From Paraphoma chrysanthemicola (Eukaryota > Ascomycota > Dothideomycetes > Pleosporales > Phaeosphaeriaceae), in the NCBI GenBank assembly GCA_020744225.1, contig JAGMWG010000015.1:1178001-1242000 (forward strand): DNA of 64,000 nt. Reading direction: 5' to 3'. This document shows positions 9,387 through 19,700 of the stretch, piece after piece; the stretch's first letter is position 1, and the number at the start of each line of letters is the position of its first letter. The notes beneath the pieces were generated by a model. It ran no database searches, had not been told where the DNA came from, and was given only the letters and a program-made list of their open reading frames with translations. The position numbers were made by a program, and so were the translations under genes.

Positions 9387-12096
9387 ATGAAGTTGGAAAC
9401 TTCTATCCTCATCGCCTCGCTGGCTGCCTCGGCCGCCGCGGCGCCTGCGTTGTACCCAAACGCCGCTGTGCGAGCTCGCCAGGTGATTCCGGGCGATTCT
9501 ATCAGGGTTTTCGAAGCGCAGGAAACAGAGGCAGTGCAGGCGCGTCAAGTGGTGCCGGGCGATTCCATCAGGATTGATTTCGACGCGCAGGCAACGCAGA
9601 TTGTGCAGGTGCGGCAGAATCGACGGAAAGGACAGGGCGGTCGGAATGGCGCGGCCACTCAGGCTGGACAAGGTGGGAATGCAGGTGGGCAGAACGCACA
9701 GCCAACGCAGAATCCTGCTCCAGCCGCGCCAGTTGGAGGCCAGAACCCGGAGCCAACGCAGATCGTGCAGAATCCTGCTCCGGTAGCACCAGTGGGAGGC
9801 CAAAATCCACAGCCAACGCAGATCGCGCAGAATCCTGCTCCGGTCACGCAAGGTGGACAGGCTGGCAATGGCCAGAACCCACAGCCAACAGAAGTCGGAC
9901 AAGGTGGGAATGCCCAGAATCCCGCTCCAGGCACGCAAGTCGGACAGACTGGAAATGCCCAGAATCCTGCCCCAGTCACTCAAGAAGGGCAAGCTGGAAA
10001 TGCCCAGAATCCTGCTCCAGTCACCCAGGTCGTACAGGCTGGAAATGGGCAGAGCCCTCAGCCAACGCAAATTGTGCAGGCTCGTCAGGTCGTGCCAGGC
10101 GATTCCATTGTCGTTCGTCAGAATGCTCCGGTAACTCAGATCGAGCAGGGCGGCCAGAATGCTCCGGTCACTCAGATCGAACAGGGTGGCCGGGATGCAC
10201 AGCCATCGCAAGTCGGACAAGGTGGAGATGGGCCGAATCCTCAACCATCGCAGGTCGGCCAGGGTCAGAATCCTCAGAATCCTCAACCATCGCAAATCGC
10301 GGCGCGTCAAAACTCTGGGGGATCGATCATCGAGTTCATTACATTGCGTCAAAATGCTCCGGTAACGGAAATCGTGCAGGAGCAGATTCCTCAGCCAACG
10401 CAAATCGTGCAAGCGCGTCAGAACGAGCAGAGTGGATTTAATGAGGATGTTGGCGGTCCAGGCGAAGATATTGCTCCAGAAAACCCGCAAGAACCCACCT
10501 TACCCAGTGACCAGGGCAACAGAAACTCGGCAGGAGAAGAAGTCGTACGCCACGGAAGACGCTATGCTGCTCCTCAGGCAAGCAGATTATTTCAACTTCG
10601 TCCGCAGGCATCACAAGTCGTGCAAGCGCGTCAGAATAGTCAGAATCAGAACGAGGACTTTGCCGGCACAGTCGAAGATAATACTCCGAGCAACCCGCAA
10701 GAACCGACCATACCTGACCTGCCACCCAATGATCAAGGCAACAGAAACTCGGCAGGTGAAGATTTCGCAAGCCCAGGAAAACGCTCCGCCGCTCCTCAGA
10801 ATGCACCTCGTAAGGCAACCTCAAGTTGATTGAGTGCGAAGAAACTTTGCTGACATACATTACTTAGCTCTCAGCTCCTTTGGAGATACCCGCTTGATCA
10901 CCCGGCAGCAAGCACAGGCTGGCGAAGATGTAGGTCCTAGCGACGGAGGGTTTCAGCCTCCGGCTCTTTCTCCTATCCGTATGTACTCCTGCTCTAAAAC
11001 AAACATTAGGTACTTGTATAACTAACAGTATGTAAAGCCTCCGGACCTCTCCCTCCCATTGAAGAAAATTCCGCTGGTGAGGGTGTCGTCGTGATTAGCG
11101 CCCGGCAAAATTTCCAAGGAAGACCAGTACTTCCTCTGGCTCCTAATGCCCCTTGTACGTATATTTCTGCGTCAAAACGAGCATTAGGCGCTGGTAACTA
11201 ACACTACGTAAAGCTACTGGACCCGGCGCTTCTTTGGACGGCTCCAATAGTCAGGGCGTCACGATCAGTGCCCGGCAACAAGGAGGCGCTGGCGAAGGAG
11301 ATTCCAACGGAGCACCGCTGCTACCTCCGGCTCGTAATCCTATCTGTATGTTTTTCTCCTCCAAAACGAGCTATAGGCGCTGGTTATTAACTCTAAGTAA
11401 AGCCACCGGACCCCCTCCTCCTATAGGCGACGACAACTTTGCTGGTGAGGGCGTCGTGATCAGTACCCGGCAAAACGGTGCTGCTGCTCCTATTGCTGTT
11501 CGTATGTAAATCTGTTCCAAAAACGAGCTTGAGGCCGCGCTGGATAGCTAACATCATGTAACAGCCCCACCAACTAGACCGGTCAACAGCCGACAGATAG
11601 TCACCCTCCCAGACGATCCTTCAGCGCCAGGACAAACTCCTCCACGCGATGCTCGCGCTGATATTGGTATGTATCTCCTGTTCTGAGATCGAGCTCTAGG
11701 TGCCGAGATACTAATACTGCGGAAAAAGCCCCACCTGCACCCAGCAATCCCGAGGACGATGCGGTCGTCATAATTAGTGCCCGACAAGCAGACGCTCGCC
11801 TTACACGACCAAACGAACAGGCCGATCGCGAAGCCTCTGCTGGTAATGGTAGGTGAATTTCTGTTCCCAAACACATACTGGGCTTAGTAACTAACACTAT
11901 GGTGAACACAGCCCCCAGCGAGTCTGGAAACCGCGTCGTGGTTAATGCCCGCCAAATCGTCGCTCTGCCCGACGACCCCAGCGCTCCTGAGGATCCTGTT
12001 CCAGTTGGTATGTAAACACATCTAATCTAAAACAGAACGTCCTTGAGGCGCTAGTGTGTACGTGGCTGACTCACGACAGACGTCTTAGACGCTTGA
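9387..12096 (+). CDS. Secreted repeat protein with tandem exon cassettes (RQ repeats)
   Basis: Nine exons: 9387-10809, 10868-10978, 11038-11154, 11214-11345, 11403-11501, 11565-11666, 11729-11848, 11912-12007 and 12080-12096, giving 738 aa. Without splicing, exon 1 would read to a stop at 10829, but a good intron (GTAAGG..TTACTTAG, 10810-10867) removes it. All eight introns are phase 1, so exons 2-8 (96-132 nt, all multiples of three) are interchangeable cassettes. A signal peptide covers residues 1 to about 19. Exon 1 is Q/N/P/G-rich with repeated ARQVVPGDSI, NAQNPAPVTQ and NSAGE units. Each cassette carries one (I/V)SARQ-like core. Dibasic sites (GRR, GKR) occur near the end of exon 1. Probably extracellular or cell-wall; function unknown. 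The exon model is inferred from splice signals and phase, not transcripts. Confidence 0.82.
9655..10085 (+). repeat. Imperfect in-frame repeats in exon 1 of the secreted protein
   Basis: About eight degenerate units of roughly 45-60 nt, coding variants of GQAGNAQNPAPVTQV or GGQNPQPTQIVQ. Units differ by codon substitutions and short in-frame length changes, and reading frame is always kept, which points to selection on the protein rather than a neutral satellite. Confidence 0.8.
10868..12007 (+). repeat. Tandem exon-plus-intron cassette array, 7 units
   Basis: Seven consecutive exon-intron units of about 160-190 bp. Each exon has an opening Pro-rich segment, an acidic GEG/GED stretch, then a VVISARQ-type core and a Pro/Ala-rich end. 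The introns share blocks, notably (A)AAACGAGC, TTAGGCGCTGG and CTAACACTA, and end close to GTAAAG or ACAG. The first intron (10810-10867) and the last (12008-12079) are the least similar. Similarity over both exon and intron implies the whole unit was amplified. Confidence 0.8.
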
Positions 12097-13219
12097 TGCT
12101 CGACGGGGCCAATGGGACTAATAGCTTGCTCAACGGCTAGGTTAGCTCCGTCACTTCAAGCTTCCATGTGGCTTTGCAGGAGAAAGGACGAGTGGTTGTA
12201 GTTTGGGACTGGTGGGTGATTCGAGGAAATTGGAAGGTCGGAAGGAGAAATCTGGGGAGATTCGAGATGGCGATGGGTTTATGACGGCATGTGGGGTTAT
12301 GATGATGATGCAGGGTAACGATAAGGTGGACGACGGGACGGTACGGGATTGACTGGGATTTGTTCGTGTGTAATTTTTAGACAAATTGTTATAAATTGGA
12401 ATGCGGACATTCGTTTGGGATCAACACGTGTCTCATTTCTGTTTCTGTGTCTTGTTCGCACCTTTTTATGCTTGGATTCTCCAAGTTTACATGCGGCACT
12501 CGTCTCATTTCCTTGAAAATTCAAAAGTGCAATGAGAACATTACAAATGTCCATATGACCCAGTTATGTCGGACCTGCAATTGAGATCGGTATATTAGAA
12601 CGTTAGAGTATGTGTGCAATGCATGAGTGTCGTGGCTGCGTGGCAGCAATCTCGGCGTCGCGGACGGCGATGATCGACCTCAGAACTCCTCGAAACGGTA
12701 AGGTGAGATTGAAAACTCAATGAAACTGCCACAAAATGTAGCTGTGCGGTCGGATATTGTTTAGCAATGCATTTTTTGCGTTTCTAGTCATCCACATGAG
12801 TTGTTGTTGCTCTGTGGATTTTCAAAGGTGTGAAACGGGAAAGACAAAGACGCTCTAAATTTTAGCGTAGAACTTGCTCACACGCGCGACTCTGCGACGA
12901 AAGGAGCGTTCACCCTCAGCATACGTAAGATGCTAGATAGCTATATAATGAAGAGCGTCTGAAATTTCTCATCTGCCTTGCGGAGAAAGGACGCGTGCAT
13001 CGTTGAATGTAGGAGGGCGGATATTGATGAGGACGCTAGATTCTAGCGTTATGGCTGGCGTACACCCACCAGTATAGAATATACGCATGTCCAGAATCCT
13101 TAGCGTGTAGCTTAATTTTGCAGCTCACAGTAACCTTCCAACCTTCAATAGTCGAAGGCAGCCTCGACCCCTCATAAATCACACCATTTCATGCTCTGAG
13201 ATCTACATAACCCCACTGA
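12097..13219. other. Intergenic, terminator and palindrome-rich stretch
   Basis: Holds the 3' end of the cassette gene, then AT-rich DNA with no convincing gene. Between about 12850 and 13050 there are two inverted repeats built on the same core: ACGCTCTAAA..TTTTAGCGT at 12850-12868 (imperfect) and ACGCTAGA-T-TCTAGCGT at 13033-13049 (perfect). A third, looser GCATACGTAAGATGC-type element lies between them. They could be hairpins from a small non-autonomous element, but I see no clear ends or target-site duplications. Confidence 0.45.
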
Positions 13220-14135
13220 AACATCCAACATGTCTACAACCTCGCTTCTTACTGCCTCTGTTGCAGGCCGTAATGGAAACATGGTTCCTGTGGGTTTCGA
13301 AACCTGATGCGATCGGGCTGGGTTGGCGCCGCGCCTTACGTTTCACGGACGGCGAGACAGCAACGGAAGCACTAGGGCCTCAGCACGATCAGCACTGCAG
13401 CCCTCAAGAACGATCTAGGGTAAGATGCTTCATCTAAGGGTAATCTGACTTCCGTGAAGCCACACTTGAGGTGTAGTATGCTGAGAAAAGGCACACGTCA
13501 CACCTGCACTACTATGCGGCGAAGATCATCGTTCCACAGGCACACGAGAAGTCAAAATGTCGCTCCTGGAAACGGAAATGATGCAATCGTTTGAGATGGT
13601 TACATTTGTTGGCCCATTCCCTGACTGCGCTATTTCTGGCTAGATGCGCAAAGCTTATTTCTGACAGAAATATGTGGATCTAGAAACAGCACTACTGTTC
13701 GGGACTCACAACATCTACAGTCACAAAACACCTGTGCCGTGACCCGAGTAGCCACACCAGTCGGCCTCAGGGTAGGACACCCGCTTCTGCCCTAGCATGC
13801 AATGCAACAGCCTCACCAATTGACACCATGATCGACACCTCCATCAAATACCGGCTTAGCTCGAAGTGGGTCTCTGAGACCGGGCAACGGGCATCCCTCC
13901 GCCACCGATCCTACCCCGTGGAGTGTCTTAGTAGGATATATATGGTTCATCTGATGCCCAGACTCTCTTCCTTTCTTCAGTTCGATACTCATTGAACCCG
14001 TCACTCATAGTACTATCCTTGAGTCTCCCTTAATCTCTCTTCTCCACAGCTGCTAGTCAGTCTTTTATCTACATTCTCTCTACACTACTGCCGGACAGTC
14101 TTCTTCATACACACTATTTATTATATCTCTTCATC
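13220..14135 (+). promoter_or_regulatory. Duplicated promoter and 5' leader, copy 2
   Basis: Collinear with 8370-9386. It carries the shared 19-mer TGACTTCCGTGAAGCCACA at 13446-13464, GAAACAGCACTACT near 13684, ACACCTGT near 13728, a TATA-type box TATATATGG at 13937-13945 (about 195 bases before the start codon, as in copy 1), a C/T-rich leader and ACTGCCGGACAGTCTT. Diverged by many substitutions and small indels, so the duplication is not recent. Confidence 0.8.
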
Positions 14136-15737
14136 ATGAAGTTCGACACATCTATTCTCCTTGCCTCATTGGCAGCTTCCGCCGTTGCGGCACCTGCACC
14201 ATACCCAGGAGTTGCAAAGCGATGGGTTGTAAGTCATTGAATCATTCTGGCCATCACGTAGTAGATGTGACTAACATGTTCTCAGGATACCACAGGCGGC
14301 CAGAAGTTGCCCGCCAACTTCGTCTCTTCCGTACGACGAATCGCACAAGAGAAAGCTTTTAGCAAGCGTCAGCTTGATCAACTTCTCGGAGGCCTGACTG
14401 GTGGCGCTGGCGGCGGAGCTGCTGGCGGTGGGCTTGCAGGTCTTCTTGGCGGAGCCGGAGGTGCGGCAGGAGATGCCGCCGGCGACGCTGCTGGTCAGGC
14501 TGGCGGTGCCGCTGGCGCTGGTGGTGCTCTAGAAGGTCTTCTCGGAGGAGCTGGCGGCGCTGGAGGTCAAGCTGGTGGCGCGGGTGGGCTCGCTGGTATT
14601 CTCGGTGGTCTAGGTGGCGCAGATGCTAATGCCAATGCCGCGGGTGCTGCTGATGTAAGTTGACTCCATGCATATCATGTAGCATTGAAACTGACATCTT
14701 AATAGACTGCCGCAGCTCCAGCCGCCGCGGCAGGCAAAGGAAAAGGAAAAGGAAAGGGAAAAGCCAATGCCGCTGCGAAGGGCAAGAACAATGCCGGAAA
14801 CCTAGGCGCTGGCAATCAGAATGCCAATAACGGTACTGCGGCGGCAAACAATCAGAATGCTGCCGCCGCTGCTGATCCAGCCGCTGCACCTCAAGCTGCG
14901 GCCGGTAAAGGCAAAGGCAAAGGAAAAGGAAAGGCCGGCAACCAGGGCCAGGCTGGTGCTGGGCAGAATGCACAGAACGGCCAGAATGCACAGAACGGCC
15001 AGAATGCACAGAACGGCCAGAATGCACAGAACGGCCAGAATGCACAGAACGGCCAGAATGCACAGAACGGCCAGAATGCACAGAACGGCCAGAATGCACA
15101 GAATGCACAGGCAGGGCAGAATGCACAGAATGCCCAGAACGGCCAGAATGCACAGACAGGACAGAACGCACAGAACGCACAGGCTGGACAAAACGCACAG
15201 AATGACCAAAACGCACAGGCAGGACAACTTGCGCAGAATGGCCAGAACGCACAAGCAGGTCAAAACGCGCAGAAGGGCCAGAACCAGGCCGGTCAAAACG
15301 CCCAAGCTGGACAGAATGCTCAGAACGGCCAAAACGTTCAGAACGGACAGAATGCTCAGGCTGGACAAAACGCTCAGGCTGGACAGAATGCTCAGAACGG
15401 CCAAAACGCCCAGGCCGGCCAAAACGCTCAAGCTGGTCAAAACGCCCAGGCTGGACAGAATGCTCAAGCTGGTCAAAACGCTCAGGCTGGACAGAATGCT
15501 CAGAACGGCCAAAACGTTCAGAACGGACAGAATGCTCAGGCTGGACAAAACGCTCAGAACCAAGGCACCGGCCTAGCAAACCAGCAGCAAGGAACCGGCG
15601 TCGCAAACCAACAAGCCGCCGGCACCGGAGCAGCGACTGGCAACACTGGCGCAACCGGCGGCGCAGCGAACACGCAAAAGGGCAGCGCGGCTGGCGATGC
15701 GGACTCCGCGCTTGCGGATGAGCAGGAGGAGGATTAG
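14136..15737 (+). CDS. Secreted Gly/Ala- and Asn/Gln-rich repeat protein
   Basis: Exons 14136-14228, 14286-14654 and 14706-15737, all phase 0, give 497 aa. The N-terminus MKFDTSILLASLAASAVAAP matches the signal peptide of the 9387 gene and is followed by a Kex2-like site (AKR). Two more basic pairs follow (VRR, SKR). Residues about 70-150 are a Gly/Ala-rich glycine-loop region (LLGGAGGAGG type). Then come two Lys-Gly tracts (GKGKGKGKGK), then 25 or more NGQNAQ/AGQNAQ repeats, and an acidic end (DEQEED). Exon 3 has no ATG and is easily missed by simple frame searches. Probably secreted, wall-associated or matrix-forming; no known family recognised. Paralogue of the 9387 gene at its 5' end only. 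Confidence 0.8.
14962..15566 (+). repeat. 18-bp in-frame satellite coding NGQNAQ
   Basis: The unit AATGCACAGAACGGCCAG (Asn-Ala-Gln-Asn-Gly-Gln) is repeated almost perfectly from about 14967 to 15100. Diverged 18-bp units with Ala-Gly or Asn-Gly alternation (AGQNAQ) follow to about 15566. The near-perfect block suggests recent slippage or unequal exchange within an older array. A larger-scale repeat is also visible: about 15308-15370 reappears nearly unchanged at about 15488-15550. Confidence 0.88.
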
Positions 15738-16745
15738 ATGCTGTCTTTTTGCCCATAGGCGAACGGCGTGAGTAAGTGTGATGTCGACATGCCCGCGCTT
15801 TTACAATACAGAGCATGGGAAGAAGGAAAGTAGGGCATGGGGATTTAATTGTACATAAAAGTTTCGAAATTTGGGTCATCGATATTGTGGATGGAAGATG
15901 ATGCGCGGATAACAGACACTCGCTTGGCGAATAAAAATAAAAGACCGCAATAATTTACGATTTTTTTTCGCATGGTATTTGTGCTTTGTTATGATGAGGT
16001 GGATTTTGGTCGGATTGATACATTACATTGGTGATAGTTCGTTTATAACGGAATTTACAGGTCGTGAACACAGTTCATTCAGATGGCGCCGAACAGTCTA
16101 ATTGTATTTGAATCCAATATTCCCCGGATACTTCGCATCCATGTATCTGAGCCTACACATACGAGATTCAGGCATGCTAGTTCTTTGCAGCGATCTTGGA
16201 GTCGCGGGCGGGTTTGTAATGACGACTCTCCATTAGAAAACCTCAGGATAAATATGAGACGATAAAATCATAGTCCCAAAATCAGCTGCGCGTTGTAACA
16301 GCTCTCAGCGTTACTATACTGTGTTTTCGGAAAATTCAAATATATTGTTATTCCGTGATAATTTTCCAAAGCCTTGTGCTGCGCAACATTTACATGCAAA
16401 ACCGACTTTGCCCCCACAAAATCTCATGGCACGTACTCTTGACTTGCCCGACAAATCTACCACGGCATCAGATATCATGTCATCACATAAGTGGGCAGCG
16501 AAGTATGGCAACATGTCAATTTAATCGTCGATGAAAAAACCGGTCCCCCACCGGCCGAAATCTACTTCATCGCTACAAGATATATCTAGCGCCAGTCCGT
16601 GGTGTCAAAAACGCCTCCTCAGCACCCGCAATGCATACCCATATTTCATCTCCAGAGACCGTGATTATGATGCTAAAAAGAAGGCGTGGGTACATGGAAT
16701 AGACATGCAAGTCCCGCAGTTGGAACAACTCCCGGTGTGCAAAGT
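15738..16745. other. Intergenic between convergent genes
   Basis: Lies between the 3' ends of the secreted-repeat gene and the minus-strand Ufd4 gene. AT-rich, with poly-T and AATAAA-like signals around 15930-15970. Short open frames at 16083-16770 show no family resemblance. Confidence 0.4.
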
Positions 16746-19700
16746 TTACGAAAGATGGAATGCGCCTTGACCCTCGCGAATCGCCACGCTGAGCTTCTCA
16801 CGCAGAATGTCGACGGTGCTGTAGTCTGGCATCTTGAGGTAGTTGACGCACGTCATGACTGAGGGAAGATAGTCATCGGACGTGTAGGGTGGCTCGCTTG
16901 GCTTGCAGACGACCGTGAACATTGGAGTGAGGTTCTTGAAGCCTGGTTGACGTTAGTTCAATGACTTCTGTGGCGCTACGACACGACTTACCTCCGATCG
17001 GCAGCTTCGGACTACCGGTGATGAACTGCAAGAAGTCTCTTCGTGTTTGTGGTGTAAATTCGCTCATTGTCTGAAGCAAGTTGCGCACGCTCTTGCTGTC
17101 GAGGTTGTAGCCGTGATCCGCCTTGATGGAATCCATAAGAGCTGTAGATCAATTAGTATGTATGAAAATGAGCGAATAACGGGTTGTACGTACTTTCAAG
17201 CGACCAGTCCTCGTCGGTCCGACCGAAGAGCATGACCAGCTCATCAGGCGTGAAAGCCTTTAGTGCCGAGTATGGGAAGACCTCGGAAAAGCCAGCCCTG
17301 AAGGCATCCACCTGCCGCTGAACACCTGAGCCTAGCGTAAAGTCCAGCACCTTCTCGACGTAGGTGTCGACATTGTCGATAGTGACGGAAGTTTCACCAC
17401 CATTAGCGATGAGCTCAATCGAGCTGTACCCAGGGAGCGTAAAGTCCAAGGCAAGGTCTTCTACGCGACAGTCCTGAATAGTGATGTTATGAAGTGCGGT
17501 CTTCTTGTCTGCTGCGGTCAAGGTGCCGTCCTCATCGACCTGTTTCTTGGCATCGGCGAACTGCTTCACTAGGGTTAAAGACTTGGCAAGGTCTTGGTCG
17601 ACCGACTTGATAGCCCCTAAAGAAGGCACGACGGTCGTGTTGCTGTCTCCGACACGGAAGAAGGTTGGATTGAATGATACATCGATGATCCGAGAATCCA
17701 TCATGGAACGTGCAACGAACTTGCCAAGGACCTTGAACAGTTCCAGCCGTCGCTCGCCGTTCTCCGAAGCGGCTTCTTCGACACCCATGGGTGCAGGGAA
17801 AAGTCCACGCTTGCCAAAGGCGTATTCGCCATCGTCGGTGGACTCGTTCTCCCGCCAAAGCTTAAGCTTCTTCTTGGAGAACTCCCTAGAGACCGTGGAG
17901 TAGAATTCTAGAGTCGGGCCCAAGCCAGTGCCAACCTCCTCGAAGTACTCCACTTCCAACACACTGGCTGAGTGTCCGTACAGCTGCATCACTTTCATCG
18001 CTGACTCTAGAATTCGCGAGCGCGAGATGCGAACCTTCTGGCGTTGGAGACGACCGAGGAATGGTCGCTCGTCGCGGTGGCGGTCGCGACGAGAATCGCT
18101 AGCAGGCTGTGAATTCTGCCATCGCGTCATAGACCGGGAATAACCGAATGACGTGGACTGCAGGAAGAGATGCCGTGTCTCGAAGGGAAACAGGAAGGGA
18201 TAGAAGCGCGCTAAATCTTCACTCCAGCTTGGCAGGCAGTTGCTTGCGACTATCAGAGGCTCTTCCAGTTGGCGATTTAGCTTTGCGGTCAACTTCGTGT
18301 TGACAAATTGCGAGAGTGGCTCAGCATTACGCTTGATCTGTTCCTTGTTATCGGATAGAATGTCGTCGAGATGAGCATTGAGACCGTGCAGCGTGCTCAG
18401 CAGTCGAAGAATGCCCGACGTTACTGGGTGCTGATCCAGCGAAGCTGGCATTCCTGAGGCCTCAGAGGCGGACTCTGGTGGTGGAGTAAGGCCGGTGGGT
18501 TCAGCTGGAGGCGGGCCTTGGACGCGCTTGAACTTGATCGTGTGAATAGCATTCCAGACGGTGCGATGTGCGACCTCTGGTGGTTGCGATTGACTGAAGT
18601 GCACCGCACGGTAGATGGTGGTCTCGTTGGTGAGTGGCTGGTCATTCACACTAAACTCAATGTGCCAGTCCTGCGGAGTCGACTGTACAGCGGCAGCGTA
18701 CGACAAAGCATTCGCAGCATTGCCCAAGCTTCGTTGAAGAGCGGAATCCTGGAGCAAAGCAGACAGTCGTGATGTGGGCGTCCTAGTTTCTGAAGGAGGT
18801 TTCGCCAAAGGAGTCCCTTGAACGGGAGTGGCGATGCGGGTACCATCCTCCTTGCGAGCGGTGGCCTTGCCAGTCGGTGCAACTTCTACACTAACAGCCG
18901 ACGGATCTGGCACGTCATCGTCGAGATCATCTTCGAGGTCATCGACAATGGCATTCAAGGCGCTCGTCTCGTCCATAGAGTCTTGGTCTGAAAGCCGCTC
19001 CTCGTCTGCACACTCTATAGGATCCTGGCTGTCATCGGCGCGTGGTATGACTGGCGGCGGTGGAGGCGGGGGAGGAAGTTGGTTCTGCTGGCGCCTGCTA
19101 GAACGACGCGTCTTGTCGCGCGAACCCGAGCTTGGCCCCGGCTGCGAGGAGTCGCTGGGGCTGGTCTTCGACTTGGAGTTCTTCTTGGACGATCGCGCCG
19201 TAGATTCGCTCGGTGTGTGGGGTGGCGGTGGTGCACGACCTTCAGCTAGGGCTTGCGCATATGCTGCAAAATGGTCCCGTGTCCGCGAGCCTCGTGGTCG
19301 CTCTGCGGCGCTGATGCGCGGGCGCAGATAGTCATCCAAGGCTTTGAATGTTGCGATCGCATGTATCGAGACCATGATGTTTCGGTATGACTTGGGAATA
19401 CCGGAGTCGTCATCTGCAACAAGTTTCAGCCTGAGCTGCTTGGCGAGCATTGATGTTGCACTGCCTCGCCCATCATACGCATGCTGGTGGACAGTGAAGA
19501 CTTCGAAATGCTCTGACCTGCTGAGCAGATCTTGGAGTTTATTGACGAGAATGCTGAACGGCGTAGCAGGAGACGCGCTACTAGCGGTCTTGACTTTGTT
19601 TTGACCATCTCCGCCCATGAAAACCTCCAGAAACAGTGACCGCGGATCTACACCGCTCACAGACGTGGATGCGGAGAAGACATCCAAGAGAACATCAACA

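Noticed and set aside
9324..10490. Minus-strand 388-codon frame opposite exon 1 of the cassette gene
   Set aside because: Shadow of the coding repeats; Leu/Arg-rich, low complexity, no splice or family support.
10834..11025. Separate small gene starting at 10834, and other short frames up to 11509
   Set aside because: These frames are explained better as spliced cassettes of the upstream gene: all junctions are phase 1 and the repeat motif continues from exon 1.
14626..15879. Long minus-strand open frame (417 codons) opposite the NGQNAQ repeats
   Set aside because: It is a shadow of the 18-bp repeat, which has no stops in several frames. Composition is a monotonous Ser/His/Arg repeat and the plus strand has signal peptide, introns and homology to its paralogue.
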